Of a DNA stretch of 64,000 nucleotides, positions 53,555-63,289 are shown piece by piece. Position numbers and translations under genes: made by a program. The notes beneath the pieces were generated by a model, which had not been told where the DNA came from, searched no databases, and saw only the letters and a list, made by a program, of their open reading frames with translations. This DNA comes from Frigoribacterium sp. CG_9.8 (lineage in GTDB: Bacteria > Actinomycetota > Actinomycetes > Actinomycetales > Microbacteriaceae), in the NCBI RefSeq assembly GCF_015751965.1, contig NZ_JADOVH010000006.1, forward strand, positions 62,001 through 126,000, given 5' to 3'. Every line of letters begins with the position of its first letter. The first letter of the stretch is position 1.

Positions 53555-54043
53555 ATGGCGAAGATCGAAGATTCACTCGACGAAGCAGTTCTCGAAAGCT
53601 ACTCGACCGAGACGACCCCGGCAGCCGAGACCAAGGCACCGCGTGCCGTTCTCAACGTTCCCGGCGCCGCCGTCGGACGCCGCAAGCAGGCCATTGCCCG
53701 AGTGCGCATTGCGCCCGGCTCCGGCGTCATCACGGTGAACGGTCGCACCCTCGAGAACTACTTCCCGAACAAGCTCCACCAGCAGCTCATCAACGACCCA
53801 TTCAAGATCCTCGACCTGCTCGGCAGCTACGACGTGATCGCCCGCATCACCGGTGGTGGCCCGTCCGGCCAGGCTGGCGCACTGCGTCTCGGCATCTCGC
53901 GCTCGCTCAACCAGATCGACGAGGAGAACAACCGCGCGGCCCTCAAGAAGGCCGGCTTCCTCAGCCGTGACGCCCGCGTCAAGGAACGCAAGAAGGCCGG
54001 ACTCAAGAAGGCACGTAAGGCTCCTCAGTTCTCTAAGCGCTAA
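53555..54043 (+). CDS. rpsI: 30S ribosomal protein S9 with acidic N-terminal extension
   Basis: The 162-aa product has ~35 extra N-terminal residues ([19 protein letters not shown]), then normal S9: [38 protein letters not shown], and the C-terminal KAPQFSKR whose terminal arginine reaches the P-site tRNA. The ATG at 53555 is taken as start. It is followed by glmM after 23 bp. Confidence 0.97.
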   Translation: MAKIEDSLDEAVLESYSTETTPAAETKAPRAVLNVPGAAVGRRKQAIARVRIAPGSGVITVNGRTLENYFPNKLHQQLINDPFKILDLLGSYDVIARITGGGPSGQAGALRLGISRSLNQIDEENNRAALKKAGFLSRDARVKERKKAGLKKARKAPQFSKR

Positions 54044-54066
54044 CACGCTTCCGCGCTCCGGATACT

Positions 54067-55428
54067 ATGCCTCGCCTCTTCGGCACCGACGGCGTTCGGG
54101 GCCTTGCGAACGAAGTTATTACGGTCGAGTTGGCTGTCGGGCTTGCCCAAGCCGCGTCCGTTGTGCTCGGCAAAGGACGCTTCGCCGACGGTCGCCGTGC
54201 TTCCGGGCGCCGGCCGGTCGGGGTGGTGGCGCGCGATCCGCGGGTTTCCGGTGAGTTCATTGCCGCGGCTGTCATGGCCGGCTTTGCGAGCTCCGGCGTG
54301 GATGTGCTCGACGCCGGAATCATCCCGACGCCAGCGGCAGCCTTCCTCATCGCAGACATCAAAGCTGACTTCGGCGTCGTGATCTCGGCATCCCATAACG
54401 GGGCTCCCGACAACGGCATCAAGTTCTTCGCGGCTGGCGGAACGAAGTTGCCGGATGAGGTCGAGGACCGCATCGAAGCTGCGCTGACGGAGAAGAAGCT
54501 GGCCCCGACCGGAATCGAGGTCGGACGCATCCGCCGGTTCGCGGATGCGGAAGATCGCTATGTGCTCCATCTCCTGTCGACGCTTACCTCTCGACTGGAG
54601 GGCATCCACGTGGTGCTCGATTGCGCCAATGGAGCCGCTGCGGGGATCTCACCGCAGGTGTTCACAGATGCCGGTGCCACCGTCACTGTGATCGGTTCTG
54701 AGCCGGACGGTTACAACATCAACGACGGCGTCGGATCTACCCACCTCGACAACCTCGCGCGTGCGGTACTCGAGCATGGCGCCGATGTCGGTATCGCCCA
54801 CGATGGTGATGCCGACCGCTGTCTTGCCGTCGATCACCTCGGCCGGACTGTGGACGGCGACCAGATCATGGCGATCCTCGCGGTCTCGATGAAGGAACGC
54901 GGCCTGCTCACCGACGACACTCTCGTCGCGACCGTGATGTCGAACCTCGGCCTCAAAGTTGCCATGGCCGAGCACGAAATCACGCTGCTGCAGACCGCTG
55001 TCGGTGATCGTTATGTGCTCGAGGCGCTGAACGAGAAGAAGTTGAGCCTCGGCGGTGAACAGTCCGGGCACGTGATCATGAGCCAGTTTGCGACGACCGG
55101 CGACGGCATCCTCACCGGCCTTCACCTGCTCGCCGAGATGGCCCGCACCGGTAAATCGCTCGCGGAGCTTGCCAGCGTGATGACGGTCTATCCCCAGATC
55201 ATGATCAATGTGCGCGGGGTGGACCACCATGCCCTCGCCTCCGATTCGGTGGTGGCGGATGCAGTGCATTCGGCGCAGGAGCGTCTCGGCGAGACCGGAC
55301 GGGTGCTGCTGCGCAAATCGGGCACGGAGCCGATGGTGCGGGTGATGGTCGAGGCTGCAGATCATTCGACGGCCGAGTCGATCGCCACGCTGCTGGCCGA
55401 TGTGGTGCGAACGCAACTCGCGCACTGA
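54067..55428 (+). CDS. glmM: Phosphoglucosamine mutase
   Basis: The 453-aa enzyme converts glucosamine-6-phosphate to glucosamine-1-phosphate for peptidoglycan precursor synthesis. It has the active-site serine S109 in [16 protein letters not shown], the metal loop [13 protein letters not shown], the sugar loop GGEQSGH and the phosphate-binding [11 protein letters not shown]. All four domains are complete. Its partner glmS lies 1.1 kb downstream with coaA between, on the opposite strand. Confidence 0.97.
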   Translation: MPRLFGTDGVRGLANEVITVELAVGLAQAASVVLGKGRFADGRRASGRRPVGVVARDPRVSGEFIAAAVMAGFASSGVDVLDAGIIPTPAAAFLIADIKADFGVVISASHNGAPDNGIKFFAAGGTKLPDEVEDRIEAALTEKKLAPTGIEVGRIRRFADAEDRYVLHLLSTLTSRLEGIHVVLDCANGAAAGISPQVFTDAGATVTVIGSEPDGYNINDGVGSTHLDNLARAVLEHGADVGIAHDGDADRCLAVDHLGRTVDGDQIMAILAVSMKERGLLTDDTLVATVMSNLGLKVAMAEHEITLLQTAVGDRYVLEALNEKKLSLGGEQSGHVIMSQFATTGDGILTGLHLLAEMARTGKSLAELASVMTVYPQIMINVRGVDHHALASDSVVADAVHSAQERLGETGRVLLRKSGTEPMVRVMVEAADHSTAESIATLLADVVRTQLAH

Positions 55429-55462
55429 CGCTGCGCGCTCGACCCGCCGGCAGCGGTAGTGG

Positions 55463-56428
55463 CTAAAGCTTTCTGAGGAGCACGCTGTTCACCGCGTGAT
55501 CCGTTCCTTTGCGCAGCACGAGGTCGGCTCGCGATCGCGTCGGCAGCACGTTCTGCAGCAGGTTTGGCTCGTTGATGCGCGTCCAGATGTCGGCGGCGCG
55601 GGCCACCGCCTCCTCATGGCTGAGGCTCGCGAACCGGTGGAAGTAGGACTTCGGGTTGGTGAACGCACCTCGCTGAAGCTTGAGAAACCGCTCTTCATAC
55701 CAGCGGGCGATGTCGGCCGTGCGGGCATCCACATAGACGGTGAAGTCGAAGAGGTCGCTGATCGCCAGGCCGTGACCGGACGATGGCGGCTGCAGAACGT
55801 TCAGCCCTTCGACGATGAGAATGTCGGGGCGCCGCACCACGATTTCGGCATCGTGAACGATGTCGTAGCTGAGATGCGAATAGAACGGAGCGCGCACCTC
55901 CTCGGCACCGCTCTTCACCTTCATGACGAAGCGGAGCAGTGCGCGACGGTCATAGGACTCCGGGAAGCCCTTGCGCTGCATCAGGCCGCGCCGCTCGAGT
56001 TCGGCGTTCGGCAGCAGAAAACCGTCGGTGGTCACTAGTTCGACCCGAGGCGTCCCCTTCCATCGCGAGAGCAGTTCGCGCAGCAGACGTGCGCTCGTCG
56101 ACTTGCCGACCGCGACGGATCCAGCCACTCCAATCACAAACGGAGTCGCGGGTGAATCGTGGCCGAGGAAGCGGCTGGTGTCTCGGTGCAACTGACGCGC
56201 ACCCACCGCATAGAGGCTGATCAGCTTGCTGAGGGGGAGATAGACATCCGTCACTTCGCTCAGGTCCAGTCGGTCGCCGAGACCCCGCAGTCCCACGATC
56301 TCGGTTGGCGAGAGGGGACGCTCAGTGGTCGGCGCGAGTGCAGCCCAGTCGGCGCGCTCGATCTCGACAAAAGGTGAGGGATGGACGGGTGTCGCGTGGG
56401 CCGGCGTCGAGTGGGCCTTGTCTGACAT
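55463..56428 (-). CDS. coaA: Pantothenate kinase type I
   Basis: The 321-aa kinase makes 4'-phosphopantothenate, the first committed step to coenzyme A. It has the P-loop [12 protein letters not shown] (100-111), [19 protein letters not shown] and the C-terminal block [27 protein letters not shown] in parts. The ATG at 56428 ([12 protein letters not shown]) is chosen; the frame runs further upstream into the glmS promoter area. It is divergent from glmS across 79 bp. Confidence 0.96.
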   Translation of the reverse strand: MSDKAHSTPAHATPVHPSPFVEIERADWAALAPTTERPLSPTEIVGLRGLGDRLDLSEVTDVYLPLSKLISLYAVGARQLHRDTSRFLGHDSPATPFVIGVAGSVAVGKSTSARLLRELLSRWKGTPRVELVTTDGFLLPNAELERRGLMQRKGFPESYDRRALLRFVMKVKSGAEEVRAPFYSHLSYDIVHDAEIVVRRPDILIVEGLNVLQPPSSGHGLAISDLFDFTVYVDARTADIARWYEERFLKLQRGAFTNPKSYFHRFASLSHEEAVARAADIWTRINEPNLLQNVLPTRSRADLVLRKGTDHAVNSVLLRKL

Positions 56429-56493
56429 AAGAAAACAGGCTACCGGAGACCCGTGTCGCCTACCGACCGGGCGGATGCGCGCCCGAAGTACCG

Positions 56494-56499
56494 TAAAAT
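56494..56499 (+). promoter_or_regulatory. -10 box candidate of glmS (possible leaderless start)
   Basis: TAAAAT lies eight bases before the glmS ATG at 56508, and no Shine-Dalgarno sequence is present between them. A transcript starting there would be leaderless or nearly so. No convincing -35 box is seen. Confidence 0.35.
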
Positions 56500-56507
56500 C
56501 GTCTTTC

Positions 56508-58364
56508 ATGTGTGGAATCGTGGGCTACGTCGGCAGCAACCAGAGCATCGAGGTACTGCTTGGTGGTCTGCGTCGGCTCGAATACCGCGGCTACGATTCG
56601 GCCGGCATAGCGGTGATCGACCCGGAGGGCGTGCTGCACACCAGGAAGCGCGCGGGCAAGCTGCAGGTGCTCATTGACGACCTCGACAGCGTTCCGCTGG
56701 CGAACGGAGCAACTGGGATCGGGCACACCCGGTGGGCGACCCACGGCGGCCCCAACGACCAGAACGCGCATCCGCACCTGGGGGACGATGGCAAGCTCGC
56801 GCTTATCCACAACGGCATCATCGAGAACTTCGCCGAGCTCAAGGCTGAGCTGGTGGGATCCCACCCCGATACGGTCTTCACCAGCGAAACCGATACCGAG
56901 GTCGCAGCGCTGCTCGTCGGCCTCGAATACCAGAAGACCGGCGACCTCGCTCTGGCTCTTCGCAACGTGGTCGACCGGCTGCACGGCGCGTTCACACTGC
57001 TCGTACTGCATGAAGACCAGCCTGGCGTCGTCGTGGGAGCGCGCCGAAATTCGCCACTGGTAATCGGGCTCGGCGATGGAGAGAACTTCCTCGGCTCGGA
57101 TGTCGCGGCCTTCGTTGAGCACACCCGCCGCGCCATGGCGATCGGCCAAGACCAGCTCGTGACCATCACCGCCGACAGCGTTACTGTCACCGACTTCTTC
57201 GGCAACCCGGTCGACACCGAGGAATTCGAGATTGCCTGGGATGCTTCGGCAGCGGAAAAGGGCGGATGGTCGAGTTTCATGGCTAAGGAGATCAGCGAGG
57301 AGCCCGAGGCGATCGCCAAGACTCTGCTCGGCCGCATCGCAGACGGCGCGGTTCGCCTGCAGGAACTCGACGCTTTCGGCGATGATGCCCTGCAGGGAAT
57401 CGACCGCATCGTGATCCTCGGCTGCGGTACCGCAAACTATTCCGCCATGCTCGGCAAGTACGCGATCGAGAAGTGGGCGCGTATCCCCGTGGACGTCGAA
57501 CTCTCGCATGAGTTCCGCTACCGGGACCCGGTGATCGACGCCCGCACTCTGGTCGTGTCGATCAGCCAGTCCGGTGAGACCATGGATACCCTGATGGCCG
57601 TCAAATACGCGGTGGCGGCCGGGGCAAAGACGCTCTCGATCTGCAACACCCAGGGGGCAACCATCGCTCGCGAATCTGATGCCGTGATCTACACCCACGC
57701 CGGGCCGGAGGTGGCCGTGGCATCCACCAAAGCGTTCGTCGCCCAGGTTGCCGCGCTCTACCTGTTCGGCCTCCATCTCGCCCGGGTGCGCCAAACGCTC
57801 TCGGCGGTTGAGATCTCCGGTCTACTCGGCGAACTCGAGGCTCTGCCCGGCCAGCTCGCCACCGTGCTCGAACAGCACGACGCCATCCGGCAGCTCGCGG
57901 GCTGGATGACGAACACCCGCTCCGTGCTGTTCCTCGGCCGGCACGCGGGGTACCCGGTCGCCCTCGAGGGTGCGCTCAAGCTCAAGGAGCTGGCGTACAT
58001 CCATGCCGAGGGTTTTGCCGCCGGTGAGCTCAAGCACGGCCCGATCGCACTCATCGAGCCGGGGCAACCGGTGTTCGTGATCGTGCCGAGCCCGCGCGCG
58101 AAGGATTCGCTGCATCCCAAGGTCGTGTCCAATATCCAGGAGATCCGGGCGCGTGGCGCTCGCATCCTCGCGATCGCCGAGGAAGGGGATGTCTCGGTGT
58201 TGCCGTATGCCGACACCGTGATCCGCATCCCGCTCGCCTCGACACTGTTCGAGCCGCTGCTCGCCGTGGCACCGCTGCAGATCTTCGCCATGGAACTCGC
58301 CGCGGCGAAGGGCCTCGACGTCGACCAGCCACGCAACCTTGCCAAGTCCGTCACGGTGGAATAG
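56508..58364 (+). CDS. glmS: Glutamine-fructose-6-phosphate aminotransferase
   Basis: The 618-aa enzyme makes glucosamine-6-phosphate from fructose-6-phosphate and glutamine. After Met removal Cys2 of MCGIVGYVG is the glutaminase nucleophile. The glutaminase domain runs to about residue 240 ([21 protein letters not shown]). Two SIS sugar-binding domains follow ([33 protein letters not shown] at the end). No glmS ribozyme or other leader element fits in the 79-bp gap. With glmM nearby it feeds cell-wall synthesis. Confidence 0.97.
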   Translation: MCGIVGYVGSNQSIEVLLGGLRRLEYRGYDSAGIAVIDPEGVLHTRKRAGKLQVLIDDLDSVPLANGATGIGHTRWATHGGPNDQNAHPHLGDDGKLALIHNGIIENFAELKAELVGSHPDTVFTSETDTEVAALLVGLEYQKTGDLALALRNVVDRLHGAFTLLVLHEDQPGVVVGARRNSPLVIGLGDGENFLGSDVAAFVEHTRRAMAIGQDQLVTITADSVTVTDFFGNPVDTEEFEIAWDASAAEKGGWSSFMAKEISEEPEAIAKTLLGRIADGAVRLQELDAFGDDALQGIDRIVILGCGTANYSAMLGKYAIEKWARIPVDVELSHEFRYRDPVIDARTLVVSISQSGETMDTLMAVKYAVAAGAKTLSICNTQGATIARESDAVIYTHAGPEVAVASTKAFVAQVAALYLFGLHLARVRQTLSAVEISGLLGELEALPGQLATVLEQHDAIRQLAGWMTNTRSVLFLGRHAGYPVALEGALKLKELAYIHAEGFAAGELKHGPIALIEPGQPVFVIVPSPRAKDSLHPKVVSNIQEIRARGARILAIAEEGDVSVLPYADTVIRIPLASTLFEPLLAVAPLQIFAMELAAAKGLDVDQPRNLAKSVTVE

Positions 58365-58393
58365 CGCTCGAATAGAGCACGAAAGGCACCGTA

Positions 58394-58789
58394 ATGATTA
58401 TCGGCATCGGAGTGGATGTCGTCGATCTCGCCCGGTTTGAGAGGGCCACCACGCGGACGCCTGGAGTCCTTTCACGCTTGTTCGCCGAGAGCGAACAGTG
58501 GGATGACGGAGTGAGAAGATCCCTCAACTCTCTCGCGGCGCGGTTCGCAGCGAAAGAGGCGGTGATCAAAGCGATTGGCGATTCAACCGGGGTGCGCTGG
58601 CATGACATGGCTGTCGTTTCAGATGGCCTGCGTAACCCATCGATCGTGGTCTATCACGCGCTCGCCGACATCGTGCAGGCCCGCGGCATCACCGCCATTC
58701 ACCTGTCGATGAGTCACGATGCCGGTATCGCGATCGCCTACGTCATTGCCGATGGACCCGGCTCGCCCGATTCCGGAGCACACTTATGA
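58394..58789 (+). CDS. acpS: Holo-[acyl-carrier-protein] synthase
   Basis: The 131-aa enzyme transfers the phosphopantetheine arm of CoA to acyl carrier protein. It shows IIGIGVDVVDLARFE with the metal-binding aspartate and RFAAKEAVIKAIG with the catalytic Glu/Lys pair. It is of the AcpS trimer type. It is 29 bp after glmS and overlaps alr by ATGA. Its neighbour coaA acts in the pathway that supplies the substrate. Confidence 0.95.
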   Translation: MIIGIGVDVVDLARFERATTRTPGVLSRLFAESEQWDDGVRRSLNSLAARFAAKEAVIKAIGDSTGVRWHDMAVVSDGLRNPSIVVYHALADIVQARGITAIHLSMSHDAGIAIAYVIADGPGSPDSGAHL

Positions 58790-59895
58790 CGCGCCCGCTT
58801 CGTGAGGCCCGCGTCGATCTGGATGCGGTGGCCGAGAACATTCGCACCCTGCGAGGCCGGATCGGGGATGCCCGGCTCATGACCGTCGTCAAGGCCCGCG
58901 CCTATGGGCATGGTGCCGTGCCGGTGGCCCGTGCCGCTGTTGCCGCCGGGGCAGACTGGCTCGGCGTCGTGGACATCGCCGAGGCGCTGGAGTTGCGTGC
59001 AGCAGGTATCGACGCGCCGATTCTCGCCTGGCTGCATGGTCCGCACGTGTCGTTCGACGAGGCCATTGCCGCCCGCATCGACCTCGGAGTGCATTACCTC
59101 GAACAGCTGGATTGCGTGGCGGATGCCGCTGGCACGGCTTCCGTGCAGCTCAAGGTGGACACGGGTCTCGGTCGCAATGGTGCAGCGGAGCCGGACTGGC
59201 CTGCCCTCTTCGAGGCCGCTGCAGAGCACGAGCGCACCGGACGGCTGCGGGTGAGTGGACTGTGGAGTCATCTGGCGAATGCCGGCGAGGCAGAAGACCG
59301 CGCTCAGGTTGCGGCATTCGAACGCGCGATCGCCGCGGCGCTCGCGGCCGGGCTCACCCCTGAACTACTTCACCTCGCGGCGACCGCCGGGGCGCTCCGG
59401 GTGCCGACGGCACGATTCTCTCTGGTGCGGGTTGGCATCGGTACCTACGGATTGTCACCCTTCGATGATTCAAGTTCTGCCGATCTCGGTCTGCGCCCGG
59501 CGCTCGAGCTGAGTGCCGGCATCGTCTCGGTGAAGCGGGCGGCGGCGGGTAGCGGTGTTTCCTATGGCTACGACTACCGCACCACCGCCGAGACGAGCCT
59601 CGCGCTGGTTCCACTCGGGTACGGCGACGGCATCCCGCGCCAAGCATCGGGCCGCGGCGAGGTATCGATCAACGGGCGTCGCTACCGCATCGCCGGCCGC
59701 ATCGCCATGGACCAGTTCGTTGTCGACGTTGGTGACGACCCGGTCGCTCTCGGTGATCGCGCGGTGCTGTTCGGTGACCCCGCGATCGGAGTGCCGTCGG
59801 TCGATGACTGGGCTCACGCCGCCGACACCATCAACTACGAGATCGTCACGCGCCTCGGTGGCCGGATCGAGTGGACCTATGCAGCTCGGGATTGA
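58786..59895 (+). CDS. alr: Alanine racemase
   Basis: The 369-aa PLP enzyme converts L- to D-alanine for peptidoglycan. The PLP lysine is in VVKARAYGHGA (usual motif VVKANAYGHG) and the catalytic tyrosine in SGVSYGYDYRT. The TIM-barrel and C-terminal beta domain are complete (GRIAMDQFVVDVGD). The start overlaps acpS by four bases and the end overlaps tsaE by 17, so it sits in a tight operon with the t6A genes. Confidence 0.96.
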   Translation: MTRPLREARVDLDAVAENIRTLRGRIGDARLMTVVKARAYGHGAVPVARAAVAAGADWLGVVDIAEALELRAAGIDAPILAWLHGPHVSFDEAIAARIDLGVHYLEQLDCVADAAGTASVQLKVDTGLGRNGAAEPDWPALFEAAAEHERTGRLRVSGLWSHLANAGEAEDRAQVAAFERAIAAALAAGLTPELLHLAATAGALRVPTARFSLVRVGIGTYGLSPFDDSSSADLGLRPALELSAGIVSVKRAAAGSGVSYGYDYRTTAETSLALVPLGYGDGIPRQASGRGEVSINGRRYRIAGRIAMDQFVVDVGDDPVALGDRAVLFGDPAIGVPSVDDWAHAADTINYEIVTRLGGRIEWTYAARD

Positions 59896-60358
59896 TACAC
59901 CGGAACAGATGGCCGAGCTCGGAGCGAGACTCGCGGTCGAGTTGAGAGCCGGTGATCTCGTGGCGCTCAATGGCGAATTGGGTGCAGGTAAAACCACCTT
60001 CACCCGGGGTCTTGGTGGCCAGCTCGGTGTGCGCGGATCGGTGACGAGCCCCACCTTCGTGCTCGCCCGCACCCATCGGCGCATCGGCGATGGCGCACCC
60101 CTCGTGCATGTGGATGCGTATCGCCTCGGCAGTGCGGCAGAGCTCGACGATCTCGACATCGACTGGTCGGCATCGATCGTGGTCGTGGAGTGGGCGGCCG
60201 GGATGCTCGAGGGTGTTGCCGAGCACTGGATCGAGATCGACATCCGGCGCCCGACCGGAGCGGGAGTGGAGATCGGCGACGGGGATGAACCGGTGGAGAC
60301 GCGCCTCGTCACTATCACCGGGCACGGCGCTCGCTGGCACGACCTTAGGCTGGACTGA
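59879..60358 (+). CDS. tsaE: tRNA t6A-forming complex ATPase TsaE
   Basis: The 159-aa ATPase has the P-loop NGELGAGKTTFTRGLG (GELGAGKTT at 32-40) and the PTFVLARTH...HVDAYRLGSAAELDDLDID block that identifies TsaE. It helps TsaB/TsaD make threonylcarbamoyladenosine at position 37 of ANN-decoding tRNAs. A C-terminal insertion rich in Gly/Glu is a little longer than usual. It overlaps alr by 17 bp and tsaB by one. Confidence 0.95.
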   Translation: MQLGIDTPEQMAELGARLAVELRAGDLVALNGELGAGKTTFTRGLGGQLGVRGSVTSPTFVLARTHRRIGDGAPLVHVDAYRLGSAAELDDLDIDWSASIVVVEWAAGMLEGVAEHWIEIDIRRPTGAGVEIGDGDEPVETRLVTITGHGARWHDLRLD

Positions 60359-60990
60359 TGCTGCTCGCCATCGACACCTCCGCCGGTACGAGCGTTGCCG
60401 TCGTGGACCGGGATCGCGGCATCCTCTCCGAAGTGAACGAAGCAGACACCCGCCGCCACGCCGAGGTGATCGGCGAAGCGATCCGTGAGGCGATCGAACG
60501 CTCCGGCGTGGCGATCGACGAACTCTCCGGAGTGACCGCGGGAATGGGCCCGGGGCCATTCACCGGGCTGCGGGTGGGCATCGCTGCTGCACAGGCATTC
60601 GCCTTCGGCGCATCCCGGCCGCTCGTGCGGGTGGTGAGCCACGACGCCGTCGCCTGGGGTTTCTACGCGGCGGGTCATGACAGCCCACTGCTGGTCGTGA
60701 CGGATGCCCGCCGGCGTGAGGTCCACTTCTCCGCCTACTCCGGAGTGGACTCGGTCGGCCTTCCGATCCGCGTGCAGGGACCGGGGCTGTGTCGACCCGA
60801 TGAATTGCCCGCGGTGGTGGCCGACTATTCGAGGCATGAACGGATCGATGCTGCACAGGTTTCCGCCGCATCGGCCGGCCTGCTCGCCGAGGGACTGTTC
60901 TTCCACAACCGCCCGTTCGCCGGGCCTGCGGCACTCTACCTTCGGGCCCCGGATGTCACGGTGTCGGCCGGTCCGAAGCGGGTGAGCTGA
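60358..60990 (+). CDS. tsaB: tRNA t6A-forming complex subunit TsaB
   Basis: The 210-aa protein has the ASKHA fold with LLAIDTSAGTSVAVVDRD at its start and GVTAGMGPGPFTGLRVGIAAAQAF, a family hallmark. It is the non-catalytic partner of TsaD in t6A synthesis. The start shares one base with the tsaE stop; the rimI GTG follows directly after its stop. Confidence 0.94.
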   Translation: MLLAIDTSAGTSVAVVDRDRGILSEVNEADTRRHAEVIGEAIREAIERSGVAIDELSGVTAGMGPGPFTGLRVGIAAAQAFAFGASRPLVRVVSHDAVAWGFYAAGHDSPLLVVTDARRREVHFSAYSGVDSVGLPIRVQGPGLCRPDELPAVVADYSRHERIDAAQVSAASAGLLAEGLFFHNRPFAGPAALYLRAPDVTVSAGPKRVS

Positions 60991-61482
60991 GTGAGCTGGC
61001 AGCTTCGCTCGGCAACCACCGCCGACCTCCCGCGCATCATGGAACTCGAGACGGGTACTTTCGGCACCGACGCCTGGTCGAGCAACGCCATGCTCAGCGA
61101 CTTACGCAATCCGCAGTGCTACTACCTCGTCGCCGATCGCGTGGGGTTCCCGGGAGTGCTCGACGGCTATGCGGGGCTGTTCGCGCCCCGTGGTGCGCAG
61201 GAGGGCGACATCCAGACCATCGCCGTAGTCGAGGCCGCCCGCCGGGGGGGACTTGGGCGAGCGCTCATGAACGCGCTCATCCGGGAGGCGCGAACGCGCG
61301 GTGCGAAAGAGGTGTTCCTCGAGGTTCGAGCAGATAATCCCGGGCCGAAACGTCTTTACGAGACCCTGGGATTTGAGGAGATCGCGGTGCGAGTCGGCTA
61401 CTACCAGCCGGATGCGGTGGATGCGATCGTCATGCGACTTGCCGTGCCTGACCCCGTGACCCGGCCGGCGGTGGGACAGTGA
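60991..61482 (+). CDS. rimI: Ribosomal protein S18 alanine N-acetyltransferase
   Basis: The 163-aa GNAT acetyltransferase contains [24 protein letters not shown], where the R/Q-G-x-G/A acetyl-CoA loop (RRGGLG) is clear, and the C-terminal [19 protein letters not shown]. RimI acetylates the N-terminus of S18 and possibly other proteins. It starts with GTG directly after tsaB and overlaps tsaD by four bases. The position between tsaB and tsaD is typical for actinobacteria. Confidence 0.93.
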   Translation: MSWQLRSATTADLPRIMELETGTFGTDAWSSNAMLSDLRNPQCYYLVADRVGFPGVLDGYAGLFAPRGAQEGDIQTIAVVEAARRGGLGRALMNALIREARTRGAKEVFLEVRADNPGPKRLYETLGFEEIAVRVGYYQPDAVDAIVMRLAVPDPVTRPAVGQ

Positions 61483-62579
61483 CCGGCGGTGGGACGGTGA
61501 CCGCCGGCCCTCCTGAACCCGGTCCACTCGTCTCGGGCCCTCTCGTGCTGGGAATAGAGACGAGCTGCGACGAGACCGGCATCGGAATCGTGCGGGGAAC
61601 CACCATGCTTGCCAACGTGATCGCCTCCTCGATGGACGAGCATGCCCGCTACGGTGGCGTGGTGCCGGAGATCGCGGCCCGCGCGCACCTCGAGGCGCTC
61701 GGCCCGGCACTCGAAGCCGCACTCGCCGAAGCGCGAGTCACACTTGCCGAGCTCGATGCCATCGCCGTGACGAGCGGACCCGGGCTCTCCGGGGCCCTGA
61801 TGGTGGGAGTCGGGGCGGCGAAGGCGCTTGCCGTCGCTCTCGGCAAACCGATCTACGCGATCAACCATCTCGTCGGGCACGTGGGTGCCGACGTGCTGCG
61901 CGACGACGGAACCGACATCGAACTTCCGACCATCGCCCTCCTTGTCTCGGGTGGGCACACCTCGCTCCTGCACGTGCGCGATCTGATCACCGACGTCGAG
62001 TTGCTCGGAGAGACGATCGACGATGCGGCCGGCGAGGCTTTCGACAAGGTCGCCCGCCTGCTCGGGTTGCCGTATCCCGGCGGACCGCAGATCGACCGGG
62101 TCGCGGTGGGCGGGGATCCGAAGGCCATCCGCTTTCCCCGTGGGCTCAGCCAGCCGAAAGATATGGCGAAGCATCGCTACGACTTCTCGTTCTCTGGACT
62201 GAAGACCGCTGTGGCGCGCTGGGTCGAGCAGCGACAGGATTTGGGCGAGGAGGTGCCGGTGGCGGATGTTGCGGCAAGCTTCCGCGAAGCGGTCACCGAT
62301 GTGTTGCTCACGAAGGCCGTCGCCGCCTGTCTCGATCTCGGAGTTCCCCGACTGCTGCTCGGTGGTGGTGTGGTCGCTAATGCGCGCGTGCGCGAGGTCG
62401 CAGCGGAGCGTTGCCTCGCCGCTGGAATCGAACTGCGCATCCCTCCGCTGGCCCTCTGCACCGACAATGGGGCCATGATTGCCGCGATTGCCGCGCGACT
62501 CATCGCGGCCGGCCACGCACCATCCGCCCTCTCCTTCGGTGCTGACTCGACCCTGCCGGTTACGGTCGTCCAGGCCTGA
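61479..62579 (+). CDS. tsaD: tRNA t6A-forming complex catalytic subunit TsaD
   Basis: The 366-aa catalytic subunit of t6A synthesis opens with a ~20-residue Gly/Pro-rich stretch and then [16 protein letters not shown]. The metal-binding histidines lie in [27 protein letters not shown] and [16 protein letters not shown] are family blocks. The start is GTG (61479), overlapping rimI; a GTG at 61497 could be used instead. Together with tsaE and tsaB this gives three of the four core genes; tsaC is not in the window. Confidence 0.96.
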   Translation: MTGGGTVTAGPPEPGPLVSGPLVLGIETSCDETGIGIVRGTTMLANVIASSMDEHARYGGVVPEIAARAHLEALGPALEAALAEARVTLAELDAIAVTSGPGLSGALMVGVGAAKALAVALGKPIYAINHLVGHVGADVLRDDGTDIELPTIALLVSGGHTSLLHVRDLITDVELLGETIDDAAGEAFDKVARLLGLPYPGGPQIDRVAVGGDPKAIRFPRGLSQPKDMAKHRYDFSFSGLKTAVARWVEQRQDLGEEVPVADVAASFREAVTDVLLTKAVAACLDLGVPRLLLGGGVVANARVREVAAERCLAAGIELRIPPLALCTDNGAMIAAIAARLIAAGHAPSALSFGADSTLPVTVVQA

Positions 62580-62691
62580 AATCGGCGTCGGACCACCCGT
62601 GCCGCGGTTTGACTTGCCGCTTGTGCGATGGAAGGCTGGAAACTGCCTTTTCGATCATCTTTTTCATGCATCTTTCTTTTAGGAGCAACCC

Positions 62692-63156
62692 ATGACTGAC
62701 CCCGACAACGGCGCTGTGCCGCCGGTACCGCCGCCAGCCTCACCGGTGACCCCACCCCCAGCGCCTCCGCTTCTGCCTCCCGCACCTCCCGCTGGCGGGT
62801 ATGTGGCGCCTCCGCCCTACACCGCGACGGGTGGCGTTGCCACGCCGAAGACGCTTAGCCTGATCGGAATGATCCTCGGAATTGTCGGAATCCTCGGCTC
62901 CGGGGTTGTCATCTTCCCCATCGTCGGTTCGGTGCTACAGCTCTTCATCCCCGGTGGTGCGCTCGTGCTCGGCATTCTCGGCCGCAAGCGCGAGGGACCC
63001 GGGGCGAAGGGATTCTGGCTCACCGCCATCATCACGGGAATCGTCGGGCTGGCCATCGCCATCATCGCGCTGATCGGCTGGATCGCGCTGATCGCGATCG
63101 GCATCCCCAACGGCGCCTTCGACATGAACAACATGAACGGCATGAACAACCCCTAG
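62692..63156 (+). CDS. Small DUF4190-like membrane protein
   Basis: The 154-aa protein has a Pro/Ala-rich cytoplasmic N-terminus (~50 residues), a first hydrophobic region made of two closely spaced helices (LSLIGMILGIVGILGSGVVIF, IVGSVLQLFIPGGALVLGILG), a basic loop (RKREGPGAKGF) and a third helix (LTAIITGIVGLAIAIIALIG). This is the layout of DUF4190-type proteins of actinobacteria. The tail is Asn/Met-rich (NNMNGMNN). Function unknown. AGGAG precedes the ATG. Confidence 0.8.
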   Translation: MTDPDNGAVPPVPPPASPVTPPPAPPLLPPAPPAGGYVAPPPYTATGGVATPKTLSLIGMILGIVGILGSGVVIFPIVGSVLQLFIPGGALVLGILGRKREGPGAKGFWLTAIITGIVGLAIAIIALIGWIALIAIGIPNGAFDMNNMNGMNNP

Positions 63157-63289
63157 TTGATCAGTCGTTTGACGGTCTTCACGGTCGGCCCGGTCTTCAG
63201 CACGCGCTCGGCCTCGCGTTTTCGCCCGGGTCTTGAGTCCGCGCGCGTGCAGCAACGCGACGGCCACGCGCACGGAGCGGGTTTTTACC

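Noticed and set aside
56429-56507. glmS ribozyme or riboswitch upstream of glmS
   Set aside because: The gap to coaA is 79 bp and the probable transcript start is next to the ATG, so there is no room for the element.
63157-63289. Possible small gene on the minus strand ending in KRLIN before the membrane protein
   Set aside because: The frame opens after a stop without a start codon and the apparently better parts lie in two frames; it may be a decayed remnant but cannot be supported.
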